From Imbricaverruca yamaguchii (taxonomy: Eukaryota; Arthropoda; Thecostraca; Neoverrucidae): 64,000 bases of DNA. The notes under the pieces were generated by a model. The model was not told the origin of the DNA, did not search any database, and was given only the letters and a program-made list of their open reading frames with translations. Position 1 is the first letter of the stretch. Every line of letters starts with the position of its first letter. The stretch spans positions 2,327,001-2,391,000 of the forward strand of contig JAOTOL010001633.1 in NCBI GenBank assembly GCA_034440575.1. Direction: 5' to 3'. Below, one piece after another: positions 21,321 to 31,449 of the stretch. The position numbers and the translations under genes are program-made.

Positions 21321-22925
21321 GGTCCACCCGCTACCTGACATGCCTGCGACATTGCACAACTGTCCAGATGCGTGGTGAGGCTGATTCGTGGGGTGGCCTG
21401 GTGTAGTGTATGATCGCATGATCATAACATTATGTTGATGTCATGAGCATATTTCATATTATCATGCCGTGGTATGTAAAACGGTATTTCATGTTCGACA
21501 TAAGTGTGCCTACCGACAGCATTTCGAGATTCAGAAACATCCGAAGGATATTTCCACGGTCTTCAGTCTCCAGTTTCCGTTCTCCTCAAAATATCGCTAC
21601 TTTTTACTCCACAGTACTTTCAACAGAGATCACGTTGTGCGCTATTACATCGATGTCATGGTGTAAGAACGACTTTGAAGTGTGCATGGTCGGACATACA
21701 TGGACGACTTTATTTTTTAGGTTTTATAAACATAGAAACAACATGCCACAGTATTATGCTGTCTAACTAATAGCATAACTACCCCGACTTGGTGGAGTAA
21801 ACTGCATAGATGCTGCTCTCAAAATTATGGATATGTCTGACTTCCTGTGTGTTAGTTGATTTGCATAATAATGCATAGTATTTCTTTCAATGACTATACA
21901 CTAATCTGCGTATCATCATCTATCGCCGATGTAGTTTTGTATCTCCAACCTATCCCTAGGCATTTGCTATCAACCAAGTGGATTGTAAAAGCCCACCTTA
22001 ACCATAGGCTTAGCACGCATGCTATAATTACACCGCTGATAGGCTGCCAAGTGTACTGCTTCGTCCTGCTCGTAATCAGAGTGGTCTCTGCGTGGTGGCG
22101 GACCACGCGGCGCCTAGTGCTGGCGGTCGGCAGCGCGACATCTGCTCCTCCCAGGGGAGCACGCTTTAAATGGTGGGGCGGTGCTGCTGTTGCCAACAGG
22201 TGTTCGCCACCTGATCGGCAACTGCAGGTGTGGCTGGCAGGTGCAGGTGCTGGACATCTGGCGCCGACGGAGGTGCAGGTGCCAGGGGCGCAGAGCCGCG
22301 AGAGGTAGAGGTTACCGCCCTGTGGGATACAGGTGCCGCAAACCTGATGCCAGCATAAGTCAGAACTCGGCGAAAACGCGTGCATTGTATGGACGTTTTG
22401 GACATTGCGATGAACTAAATTATGTTTTTCTCCATGATTATCCAATAAGCGTTCCGTACACAAGAATACCGCTTAGTATGGTCAGTATCCGGTACAAATG
22501 TCCAATACAGGCCATGGACGAGCGAGGATGAATGCTAAAAGTGTAGTGCGGTGGAATTGTCGTGCATGTCGGCTATATGCGCATTGCCTTCATTGTTTAT
22601 ATAGCATCGCACCTTCAAGCGGGCAAGCAGAGTTAAGCTGATTTCAGATGTGATGCGTTCACCTAATCGTATCACCAACTGACTTCTGTATGAAATAATA
22701 AAAAAGTGTTTGTTTACCACACCATCAATTTTACTTGCATTGCAACAAACTCAGACTCAATATTTCCATATCATACATTGGTTCATAAGCTAGTATTATC
22801 ATGCTTCTTTGTGCTTTCTCCTTATCTTTCCCAAAAAGTTTTTAAACCCAAGGTTTGGGAGGGGAGGCAGCCGGGGGGGTGGGGGCCCCCCCCCGAAAAC
22901 TTTTTCCTTTCTTTAAATTTTTCCT
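21321..22925. other. Intergenic, no gene recognised
   Basis: AT-balanced sequence with a GC-richer patch at 22080-22350 and a G/C homopolymer patch at 22858-22900. No supported gene or array. Confidence 0.35.
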
Positions 22926-22929
22926 AAAA

Positions 22930-23086
22930 AAAAACTCGTCCCCAGTCTTTTCGGGTCAGTTACAAATCTGACACCCTCAGCTAGGGGCTGAATGCGAGCG
23001 CGCGAAGAGACTCGAACCCTGTGTTGTCAGGACAGGGGAGACTAATGCAGGCCACCGCTCTAACCAACTGAGCTACCGGGAGACGA
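22930..23086 (-). mobile_element. tRNA-derived SINE, family 1 copy 1
   Basis: Minus strand: box A-like GGTAGCTCAGTTGGTTAGAG, box B-like GGTTCGAGTC, then a GCGCTCGCATT link and a tail with GTCAG...AACTGACCCGA...GGGG..CGAG. The plus-strand copy at 56212-56380 shares head and tail, so this is a dispersed SINE family. Acceptor and anticodon stems do not pair, so it is not a functional tRNA. Confidence 0.75.
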
Positions 23087-23507
23087 GGGAAGCGGACCGG
23101 GGTTTGGAGAGGATGAAAGTCTGTATACGTTGAACAGGTCTGGCAGCATCCGATTTTGAATATGTTCAGCAAAGGAAATGATGCCTATATTTGTTTTTGA
23201 GGACTGGACGTCAAAATTGTGGCTTAGCACGCTTAACGAATTGAGAAGGCTCTGACGTGGACAGGCAAGAATGTGACAGAAGATAAAGACATGCTTGGTA
23301 TATTCTGTATGATGGCCGCAAGAGCAGACATGGAAAGTGACTGATGACTGGCATTGCATTCCCAGTGGATTGCCGCCGTAAAATATCGAATCTGTAAGAA
23401 ATGTGCTTGCAATGTCACAATATCACAATATCACAAGAACTGAAGTCACGATTCCACAGAAAACTGTGAGTGCGATTCATGCGTGAGATCGCTACACACC
23501 GAAATAA

Positions 23508-23864
23508 AAAGGGGTTAGATCAGCGGAAATTGAGATCCGCCGAGCTCTGGACGTTTTTGTCCATTTAGAAAACAACCCGCATGCTTTCGACTATGGGGTG
23601 TACTTCTGTCTCAAAGACGCAGAATGGATTTTTTTCTCAAACACTGATCCAGTGGGTCATAAGCCACCAGACATTGACTTCAACCAACCTCTGCAATTAA
23701 CACTGTGGTTTTTGGAATGGATTGTGCATCCTGCTCTTGCTGCAGGGAATTATGGCATTCACAAGAAGTTCAAATCTCGTCTTCAAAAGTTTGTTTATAT
23801 ATATTTTTTAAGCATTTTCAACATTTTAAAAACATTTTCTTCTAGCAATGCAACGTTTTGGTGA
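23508..23864 (+). CDS. Possible exon or decayed coding fragment, function unknown
   Basis: After a TAA near 23505 the frame is open for about 118 codons and looks protein-like in mixed AT-rich DNA: a segment with NNPHAFDYGVYF, then EWIFFSNTDP, HKPPDIDF, and a Trp/Leu-rich LTLWFLEWIVHPAL. The balanced residue use, with Trp, Cys, His and Asp, differs from frames made by repeats. I do not recognise the family. The last 25 codons (YIYFLSIFN onward) look non-coding, so the true end may be a donor or a frameshift near 23790. A transposon fragment is equally possible. Confidence 0.35.
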   Translation, partial: KGVRSAEIEIRRALDVFVHLENNPHAFDYGVYFCLKDAEWIFFSNTDPVGHKPPDIDFNQPLQLTLWFLEWIVHPALAAGNYGIHKKFKSRLQKFVYIYFLSIFNILKTFSSSNATFW

Positions 23865-24215
23865 TGACTCTCTGGAGGCAGTCCCAATATTTGTCATTCT
23901 GCTGTGAAAGTTGACGCTTCAAAGGCGTATGTGTGGGACATGCACTTGATGAACCGACGTTCGAGCACAAACTATGAATGCCGGTTTTAGGCATGAAAAG
24001 TTGAACCGGAGTAGTAAATGATGCGGAAATGCACATAGATGCATTGCAAGCCAACAAGTTTCAGGATGTTTAGGCGAAATGTCTTCCCTGCCATCTCCGC
24101 TTCCTTGCTTGACTACGTCATTGAGCATAATTATGATGGTAAGAACGTTACTATATGTAGCGATTACTTTGGCCATACCTTCTCGGGATCCAAATCTGAG
24201 TCGAAATTTAAAACA

Positions 24216-24333
24216 CATGTCTCCATTTCCATCTTCTAATGGAAGATGTAAATGGAGACATGCAAGAAGCGGTGGCAGCAGCAGAACTGCCACGCAAGAA
24301 GCGGTGGCAGTTCTGCTACTCCCACCGCTTCTT
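24216..24333. other. Cluster of nested hairpins and direct repeats
   Basis: There are three elements. 24216-24236 pairs with 24242-24262 (20 of 21 bp, 5-nt loop). A 17-bp direct repeat GCAAGAAGCGGTGGCAG lies at 24262-24278 and 24294-24310. AGCAGAACTGCCAC (24280-24293) pairs with 24304-24317, and AAGAAGCGGTGG (24297-24308) pairs with 24322-24333. The two latter stems compete, so alternative folds are possible. Confidence 0.85.
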
Positions 24334-24339
24334 TCGAAA

Positions 24340-25127
24340 CACTAAGGAGCAATCCATTGGCATAGCTTCTTAGCTAATGCTAAAAAAATCCGGACTCAAC
24401 ACCAATTTTAGATGATGTCTTAGCGAGGAAGGCCATGAAGCTAGCTTTAAAAGTCCTGGAAGTTCTGTGGTGACCTTCCTGGGTATCTAATAAGAGATTA
24501 CACTATGCATAGCACACACCAAGAGCAAATTTAATGATAGATGTGCGATGCATAAGTATCATTGTAATCAGGCTAAAATGTAACCCCGTATTTTTTCGGT
24601 GTCAGAATAAATTTGGAATCCACCCTTGCTGATTATAAAAGCAGTGATCGTTCCGAAGTGCGTAGTCGCAAACAGAACAAAGGGTTATTCCAATCCCTTT
24701 GTTGTCTCTAGTTATCTTGGTTTCAACCACCGAAACGGGAATCCGGCTATTAGCTTTCCAAGCAAATGCTGTCGGCGGACATAAAAGCACAGCCATATAT
24801 AGCAGGCCACTGTCTAAAAGCCATAGCTAGCACAGAAAGACATCAGGTCATTATGAGAGCTATGTGATGCAAATTAAATGCATTGGGTATTCGCTGCGCA
24901 ATTTAGGAAAAACCAATAACGCTTCTGGCTAGTCCTAAAATCGTCTGTCAGTTTCCTCATTAATTTTAAGTACCTACCATTGGAGATAATTCGAACACTA
25001 TGTTTTGCTGTTTGCTGAAAAGCTGGATTAGTGTCAGCGAAGCATATTCAGCCTTTCAGGCTTCAGGCTTTCGGGCACCCGATTTGACCGCCGCGCGTGG
25101 TACATTATTCCCTTCTGTGGCGGAACA
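24340..25127. other. Intergenic, no gene recognised
   Basis: AT-rich unique sequence up to the 63-bp array. Confidence 0.35.
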
Positions 25128-25149
25128 GTGCTCTCGTCGCCGTTGAACC

Positions 25150-26015
25150 ATGGCAGCGGCCTATGCCCACGAACACCGCCAGGACGTGGTCTGCTACTGC
25201 AGCTGCATCAGTACCGCTATGACAGCTGCCCACGAACACCGCCGGGACGTGGTCCGCTACTGCAGCTGCATCAGTACCGCCACGACAGCTGCCCACGAAC
25301 ACCGCCGGGACGTGGTCCGCTACTGCAGCTGCATCAGTACCGCCACGACAGCTGCCCACGAACACCGCCAGAGCGTGGTCCGCTACTGCAGCTGCATCAG
25401 TACCTCCACGACAGCTGCCCACGAACACCGCCGGGACGTGGTCTGCTACTGCAGCTGCATCAGTACCGCCAAGACAGCTGCCCACGAACACCGCCAGAGC
25501 GTGGTCTGCTACGGCAGCTGCATCAGTACCGCCACGACAGCTGCCCACGAACACCGCCAGAGCGTGGTCTGCTACTGCAGCTGCATCAGTACCGTCACGA
25601 CAGCTGCCCACGAACACCGCCAGAGCGTGGTCCGCTACTGCAGCTGCATCAGTACCGCCAAGACAGCTGCCCACGAACACCGCCAGAGCGTGGTCTGCTA
25701 CTGCAGCTGCATCAGTACCGCCACGGCAGCTGCCCACGAACACCGCCGGGACGTGGTCCGCTACTGCAGCTGCATCAGTACCGCCACGACAGCTGCCTAC
25801 GAACACCGCCAGAGCGTGGTCTGCTACTGCAGCTGCATCAGTACCGTCACGACAGCTGCCCACGAACACCGCCAGGAAGTGGTCTGCTACTGCAGCTGCA
25901 TCAGTACCGCCACGACAGCTGCCCCCGAACACCGCCGGGACGTGGTCCGCTACTGCAGCTGCATCAGTACCGCTATGACAACTGCCCACGAACACCGCCG
26001 GGACGTGGTCTGCTA
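25150..26015. repeat. 63-bp minisatellite, about 14 copies
   Basis: The unit contains CTACTGCAGCTGCATCAGTA and CACGAACACCGCC and recurs every 63 bp with high identity (variation at GGACGTGG/GAGCGTGG and CTCAGT/CACGAC sites). The length is a multiple of three with no stops, so two plus frames and one minus frame (25995-25105, unit VFVGSCRGGTDAAAVADHALA-like) stay open. I see no signal or flanking coding sequence that singles out one frame. Confidence 0.95.
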
Positions 26016-26117
26016 GGGCAGGGGCAGCAGCACCATCATGGTAGCAGGAGCAACATGGTAGTTGTTTTCATCTTGCTGGGGCAGAAGCCATTGCTATGAA
26101 CCTGGACCGATCCACTC

Positions 26118-27412
26118 GACCAAAGCTAGCGTCAGAGCGGACTGCGGCCTCCCAGCAGAGCCGGCACCGCCAGATGCCAGCGTCTAGCTCAGCCTCAACA
26201 GAGCACAATCCCCGTCGACAGCCATCTCGCGGTCCGGGGTGCTCCTATAGCTTCCCAGCAGACCTGGCACCGCCAGATGCCAGCGTCTAGCTCAGCCTCA
26301 ACAGAGCACAACACCCGCCGACAGCCATCTCGCGGTCCGGGGTGCTCCTATAGCTTCCCAGCAGAGCCGGCACCGCCAGATGCCAGCGTCTAGCTCAGCC
26401 TCAACAGAGCACAATACCCGCCGACAGCCATCTCGCGGTCCGGGGTGCTCCTATAGCTTCCCAGCAGACCTGGCACCGCCAGATGCCAGCGTCTAGCTCA
26501 GCCTCTACAGAGCACAATCCCCGTCGACAGCCATCTCGCGGTCCGGGGTGCTCCTAGCAGAGCCGGCACCGTCGAGCAGCGTAGCTCAGCCTCAACAGAG
26601 CACAATACCCGCCGACAGCCATTCGCGGTCGTGCTTCCCAGCAGACCTGGCACCGCCAGATGCCAGCGTCTAGCTCAGCCTCAACAGAGCACAATACCCG
26701 CCGACAGCCATCTCGCGGTCCGGGGTGCTCCTATAGCTTCCCAGCAGACCTGGCACCGCCAGATGCCAGCGTCTAGCTCAGCCTCAACAGAGCACAATAC
26801 CCGCCGACAGCCATCTCGCGGTCCGGGGTGCTCCTATAGCTTCCCAGCAGACCTGGCACCGTCAGATGCCAGCGTCTAGCTCAGCCTCAACAGAGCACAA
26901 TACCCGCCGACAGCCATCTCGCGGTCCGGGGTGCTCCTATAGCTTCCCAGCAGACCTGGCACCGCCAGATGCCAGCGTCTAGCTCAGCCTCAACAGAGCA
27001 CAATACCCGCCGACAGCCATCTCGCGGTCCGGGGTGCTCCTATAGCTTCCCAGCAGATCTGGCACCGCCAGATGCCAGCGTCTAGCTCAGCCTCAACAGA
27101 GCACAATACCCGCCGACAGCCATCTCGCGGTCCGGGGTGCTCCTATAGCTTCCCAGCAGAGCCGGCACCGCCAGATGCCAGCGTCTAGCTCAGCCTCAAC
27201 AGAGCACAATACCCGCCGACAGCCATCTCGCGGTCCGGGGTGCTCCTATAGCTTCCCAGCAGACCTGGCACCGCCAGATGCCAGCGTCTAGCTCAGCCTC
27301 AACAGAGCACAATACCCGCCGACAGCCATCTCGCGGTCCGGGGTGCTCCTATAGCTTCCCAGCAGACCTGGCACCGCCAGATGCCAGCGTCTAGCTCAGC
27401 CTCTACAGAGCA
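26118..27412 (+). repeat. 103-bp minisatellite, about 12.5 copies
   Basis: The unit carries GCACCGCCAGATGCCAGCG, TCAACAGAGCACAATACC and CATCTCGCGGTCCGGGGTGC. The spacing of the AGATGCCAG word is 103 bp (26172, 26275, 26378). One unit near 26550-26640 is shortened. 103 is not a multiple of three, and each short frame ends at the same TAG, so it is non-coding. Confidence 0.97.
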
Positions 27413-27514
27413 CCATACCCGCCGGCAGTGTCCGGGCGCTGCTGCTGCTGAAAGTACAGCAGCTGGACAGCGCAGAGTGCTTGGTTACTGCAAGTATAGT
27501 CGTCAGTAGCACAG

Positions 27515-27665
27515 TGGCTGCGACTGCGGTTGTGGCTGCGGCTGTGGCTGCGGCTGTGGCTGTGGCTGCGGCTGTGACTGTGGCTGTGGCTGTGGCTGTG
27601 GCTGTGGATGTGGCTGTAGCTGTGGCTGTGGCTGTGGCTGTGGCTGCTTCCGCGGCTGCAGCAAT
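27515..27665 (+). repeat. Hexamer repeat GGCTGT/GGCTGC
   Basis: About 24 hexamers of TGTGGC/TGCGGC. It is embedded between the 103-bp array and unique sequence. Confidence 0.95.
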
Positions 27666-27669
27666 ATTG

Positions 27670-28305
27670 ATGTGTGGGCAGCACACGCCACGGGTGTGCA
27701 GCGGTAACCGGTAACAGGTCTGCCGCCTGTCTCAGCACGTGTTACGTGGCCACCGGGTGTGGTCGCTTGTCCCAGCCAAGTGTCATCTCTGGTTCGTCCT
27801 GTCTGTCCACGGATACATTAATCCGCGTTTCGGAGAGTCTTCAGGCTGTAGCATGCAAGAGCTGGGGCGCAATCGTGCAAGTCGCCCAGCTGCCTTCTCC
27901 GGCTCAGGACATTGGTATGACAGATCGTCAGCTTGTTCCATGGGATCATGAATGCATTCGTCGGAGCTACGATTTGTGTGCTTATCGTAGTATATTACTG
28001 CAAAGCAACATCCGAGAAATACCACCGAGCATTCCATAGTTGATCGGCTGTATGACGCGATTTCATCTTGCATGCATAATTCATGATATGCTTCAGGGAC
28101 AATTTGTGTTCTTGTAAAAGAAGAAATTGTTAATGCCCTTCAGCCCCCCAAGTACATGCATCTGAAGATACCAAGGCCCTATTTCAGCTCAGTCAAGTCT
28201 GAAAGAGAAACCCAAGCACTTTAACCGTAACTAAAGATACGGCAAGTTCCCAGACATGTTTGTGTGGCACCTTCATCGCCGACCACCCCGCGGTCAGCGA
28301 TGACG
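27670..28305. other. Unique sequence upstream of the HES locus array
   Basis: No array. A promoter for the HES gene may lie here or between the array and the gene. I see no clear TATA box in a fixed position. Confidence 0.35.
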
Positions 28306-29082
28306 GTACACGCGCCGTCGGTACACGCGCCGTCGGTACACGTGCCGCCGGTACACGCGCCGTCGGTACACGCGCCGTCGGTACACGCGCCGTCGGTACA
28401 CGCGCCGTCTGTACACGCGCCGTCGGTACACGCGCCGTCGGTACACGCGCCGTCGTGTACACGTGCCGCCGGTACACGCGCCGCCGGTACACGCGCCGTC
28501 TGTACACGCGCCGTCGGTACACGCGCGTCTCACCGGTACACGCGCCGTCTGTACACGCGCCGGTACACGCGCCGTCGGTACACGCGCCGGTCGTACACGC
28601 GCCGTCGGTACACGCGCCGTCGGTACACGCGCCGTCGGTACACGCGCCGTCGGTACACGCGCCGTCGGTACACGCGCCGTCGGTACACGCGCCGTCAGTA
28701 CACGCGCCGTCGGTACACGCGCCGTCGGTACACGCGCCGTCGGTACACGCGCGTCGTACACGCGCCGTCGGTACACGCGCCGTCTGTACACGCGCCGTCG
28801 GTACACGCGCCGTCGGTACACGCGCCGTACACGCGCCGCCGGTACACGCGCCGTCAGTACACGCGCCGTCGGTACACGCGCCGTCGGTACACGCGCCGTC
28901 GGTACACGCGCCGTCGGTACACGCGCCGTCGGTACACGCGCCGTCGGTACACGCGCCGTCGGTACACGCGCCGTCGGTACACGCGCCGTAGGTACACGCG
29001 CCGTCGGTACACGCGCCGTCGGTACACGCGCCGTCGGTACACGCGCCGTCGGTACACGCGCCGTCTGTACACGCGCCGCCGG
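28306..29082 (+). repeat. 15-bp minisatellite GTACACGCGCCGTCG, about 50 copies, next to the HES gene
   Basis: By direct count the array holds about 50 copies of CACGCG plus two variants with CACGTG. Most units are exactly 15 bp, and a few are shortened (near 28522, 28558, 28590, 28751 and 28828), which shifts the frame. It ends about 285 bp before the HES start codon. CACGCG is the class C E-box preferred by Hairy and vertebrate HES repressors. The repeat is open in several frames on both strands, so long frames here are not evidence of coding. Confidence 0.97.
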
Positions 29083-29116
29083 ACGCGGGCCGACCGTGGC
29101 GGCGACACGAGCCGCG

Positions 29117-29124
29117 GCTCCCAC
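29117..29124 (-). promoter_or_regulatory. Possible Su(H)/RBPJ site
   Basis: The minus strand reads CGTGGGAG, which fits the loose consensus YRTGDGAD but not the strongest form (CGTGGGAA). It sits about 245 bp upstream of the HES ATG. HES genes are classical Notch targets, but one relaxed match in GC-rich DNA is weak evidence. Confidence 0.3.
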
Positions 29125-29367
29125 GCGCCGACCGACCGGCAGCCCGCCACGGGCCACTGGCAGGCACGCTCCGGCGCACGCCCCGCCCCCGTCGGCGCGC
29201 TCCACCAATGGCCACGCGGCCGCTGCCAGCCCATTGATGACGAGCGCGCGCAGCGACCACGCGCCTGGCGCACGGTCCGAGAGGCCCTACCGCGCCTCAG
29301 TCTGCGATGCGATTTCGAGGTGCGCGCACGCGCCGTGTCATCCGCTCGACCTTCGCACAGCCGAGAC

Positions 29368-29520
29368 ATGCCGCCCGCATCGACGCGACCCATGAAGCCC
29401 ATGAGCGAGATCAGGAAGATCAGGAAGCCGATCATGGAGAAGAAGCGGCGCGAGCGCATCAACTCGTGTCTGCACAACCTCAAGGATATGCTTCTCATCG
29501 AGAACGCCGTCCAGCCACAG
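29368..29520 (+). CDS. hes: HES bHLH-Orange repressor, coding exon 1
   Basis: Hairy/Enhancer-of-split proteins are nuclear repressors that dimerise through bHLH, bind class C and N-box DNA and recruit Groucho/TLE. This exon encodes residues 1-51. The basic region and helix 1 read RKPIMEKKRRERINSCL with the family's diagnostic Pro (residue 21) in the basic region. I chose the ATG at 29368 because it is the first in-frame Met close to the domain (purine at -3), and the conserved region starts 17 residues later. Upstream the frame stays open through the 15-bp array, which is a repeat artefact, although a longer N-terminus is not excluded. The exon ends CAG|GTGAGA, a strong donor, in phase 0. The paralogue group within HES is not resolved, so the symbol is generic. 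Confidence 0.93.
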
Positions 29521-29828
29521 GTGAGAAGCGACTCGAGCGTTGCTCGCACCATGAGTCAAGGCTGCCACTGCGTGTTCACACCGTCAGTGAGGGCTATAAG
29601 TGTGTGTTTGGCTTCAGCCGCATCAGGTGTTGTCGTTGCCGGCTGTATCGACGCTGCTTCAGAAGGGCACACCCGATGATTGTCTGAACTTTGTGAACTA
29701 GGACTCAGAGTCAACCCAAGTGGGACTTGACGCCGATTCGTAGCTATGTTTCATGGGCTCGTCCACAAGCCACGTGCATCCGGACCTGCGGCCATCCGAC
29801 GCGTAACGCTCTCTCCCCTTCCCGACAG
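29521..29828 (+). other. Intron of the HES gene (308 bp, phase 0)
   Basis: Donor GTGAGA at 29521. Acceptor CTCTCTCCCCTTCCCGACAG ends at 29828 after a good polypyrimidine tract. It splits the bHLH loop, in the place where many HES genes carry an intron. Confidence 0.9.
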
Positions 29829-30278
29829 AGCTCCAAGCCGTCCAAGCTGGAGAAGGCCGACATCCTGGAGCAAACGGTGAAGCACATGCGGGAGCTGCAG
29901 CGGGCGCGCCGCGTCAGCAGCGGCTCGGCGCAGACCACCTACCGGCGCGGCTACCAGCAGTGTCTGGAGGTGGTGCGTCTGTTCAGCGCCCAGTGTCCCG
30001 GCGCGCCCGGCCTGCAGCGACTGTTGGCCAGCCTGGAACAGGGCCTGGACCAGCTGACGACCGAGACCGTCCGGCGGCCAGACAGCGTCGGCGCTGACTC
30101 GATGGGCAGCGGCGACGCGGCGTCCGCCAGTCCGCGCGACGAGCTGCCCTGGAGCGGCGCCGACGACAGCTCGGCCAACAGCTCGGCCAACAGCTCCGCC
30201 GACAGCTCCGCCGACGACGACGACGTGCTCGACCTGACGCGCCGGCCGGCCGCCGGCGAGCCCTGGCGCCCCTGGTGA
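29829..30278 (+). CDS. hes: HES bHLH-Orange repressor, terminal coding exon
   Basis: Residues 52-200. Loop and helix 2 read SKLEKADILEQTVKHM, near-invariant in the family (usual ILEMTV; here Gln replaces Met). The Orange domain spans about 89-124 (starts YRRGYQQCLEVVRLF). A Ser/Ala/Asp-rich acidic linker follows (about 165-185), and the last four residues are WRPW, the Groucho/TLE co-repressor docking motif, directly before TGA. At 200 residues the protein is on the short side for the family (about 170-400). All hallmark parts are present, so it should be functional. Neighbours are minisatellites on both sides: the 15-bp array upstream with CACGCG sites and a 46-bp array in the probable 3' UTR. 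AATAAA at 31446-31451 is the nearest clear poly(A) signal downstream. Confidence 0.95.
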   Translation, partial: SSKPSKLEKADILEQTVKHMRELQRARRVSSGSAQTTYRRGYQQCLEVVRLFSAQCPGAPGLQRLLASLEQGLDQLTTETVRRPDSVGADSMGSGDAASASPRDELPWSGADDSSANSSANSSADSSADDDDVLDLTRRPAAGEPWRPW

Positions 30279-30384
30279 GCTGCCGCGCCTGCCGACAGCC
30301 GGCAACGTCGGTACTCCGGCACTCCGGCCGTGCGATCTCGCCAGAGCGGAGTTGTGCGGCGACCTGAGGGCGTTGCCTCTGCTG

Positions 30385-30625
30385 ACGCTCGCCTGCTCGG
30401 TGGAGTCGAGAGGGGACGCCTCTACTGGCTCTCGCCTGCTCGGTGGAGGAGTCGAGAGGGGATGTCTCTACTGGCTCGCCCTGTTCGAGAGGGGGCTCTA
30501 CTGCCTGCTCGGTGGAGGAGTCGAGAGGGGATGTCTCTACTGGCTCCCGCCGGCTCGTGGTTGTAGTCGAGAGGGGACACCTCTACTGGCTCCCGCCGGC
30601 TCGTGGTTGGAGTCGAGGTGCGCAG
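30385..30625 (+). repeat. 46-bp minisatellite in the probable HES 3' UTR
   Basis: GTCGAGAGGGG words at 30405, 30451, 30520, 30566 and 30612 give a spacing of 46 bp, with one 69-bp step. The unit also carries CTCTACTGGCTC. Confidence 0.85.
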
Positions 30626-31449
30626 AGAACTCGAACCAGCTGAGAGAAAGGTTGTCAGTGTGTGCGCGTGTCTATAAGCGAGTGGGAGTATGCACGTGTG
30701 CGAATGGTATAATGCGAGGGACAAAGAGGAGGAGGAAGAAGAGAACAGGATGTATGTGTTTGTACATTTGAGGATGACAGAGAAAGCGAAACCCAAAGAC
30801 AATCATCTGTCTTGTCCCATCATCAACCAGCACCCAATCCGTAGTCATGTGATATGTTAGTGTCGAGTAAAGTGATAGACGGAGGTGATTTGCTAAGCGG
30901 CCACAAGGTGAGAGCCGCGCCGTCGCTACCCACTGACAATCATGATTGTGTTTTACTTGAGGACGCCCGTTCATCTAGTCTATGACGGCTTGGTCGGCGT
31001 TGTCACAAGCAATACTGACTGCCGATGCTATGCTGTGAAGCGTACATGCTCGCATGTAGGTACACTGTGATCAAATGAACGTGACAGCTAAATACAACGA
31101 CAAAATGTGGCACATGGTTTTCGTCAGCTGACGGAGGTAAGGCAGAATGAATGAACAGCGCGACTGGGATATCAGAATCGGTGCACGCACTATACCAACA
31201 TGTCTGATGTCTGGTGAGGTTTGGAACCATTTATGGGCACCATCCGCACCACATGCCAACATGCCGGATATCTGGAGGTTCCACACTATTCGCACCATGG
31301 CACCATCCGCACCACATAACCAGCATGTCTGGTGCGGTTTGCGGGAATTCGAATCAAACCCAAAGCACAAGGGATAGTCAATGCCCCTGAAGCGGTTGTC
31401 ACCTTGCTCCCGAGCGCTTATCAGTGTGGCTTTGTTCATCCCATCAATA
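30626..31449. other. Probable 3' UTR or intergenic sequence with a short repeat
   Basis: Words CACCATCCGCACCACAT and CATGTCTGRTG recur at 31190-31340. AATAAA at 31446-31451 closes the stretch. No other gene is recognised. Confidence 0.4.

Noticed and set aside
20590..21352. Several overlapping frames of 140-240 codons on both strands
   Set aside because: Typical of GC-rich DNA with few stops. No frame has protein-like features over the others.
22930..23086. Functional tRNA gene (also 56212-56380 and 14749-14830)
   Set aside because: Pol III box A and B are present, but the acceptor and anticodon stems do not pair, and two of the copies share an extra tail, as in SINEs.
28193..29679. Long frames across the 15-bp array, including one continuous with the HES exon (up to 471 codons)
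   Set aside because: The 15-bp unit has no stop in most frames on either strand, so length is not evidence. The part before the HES Met has no family similarity.
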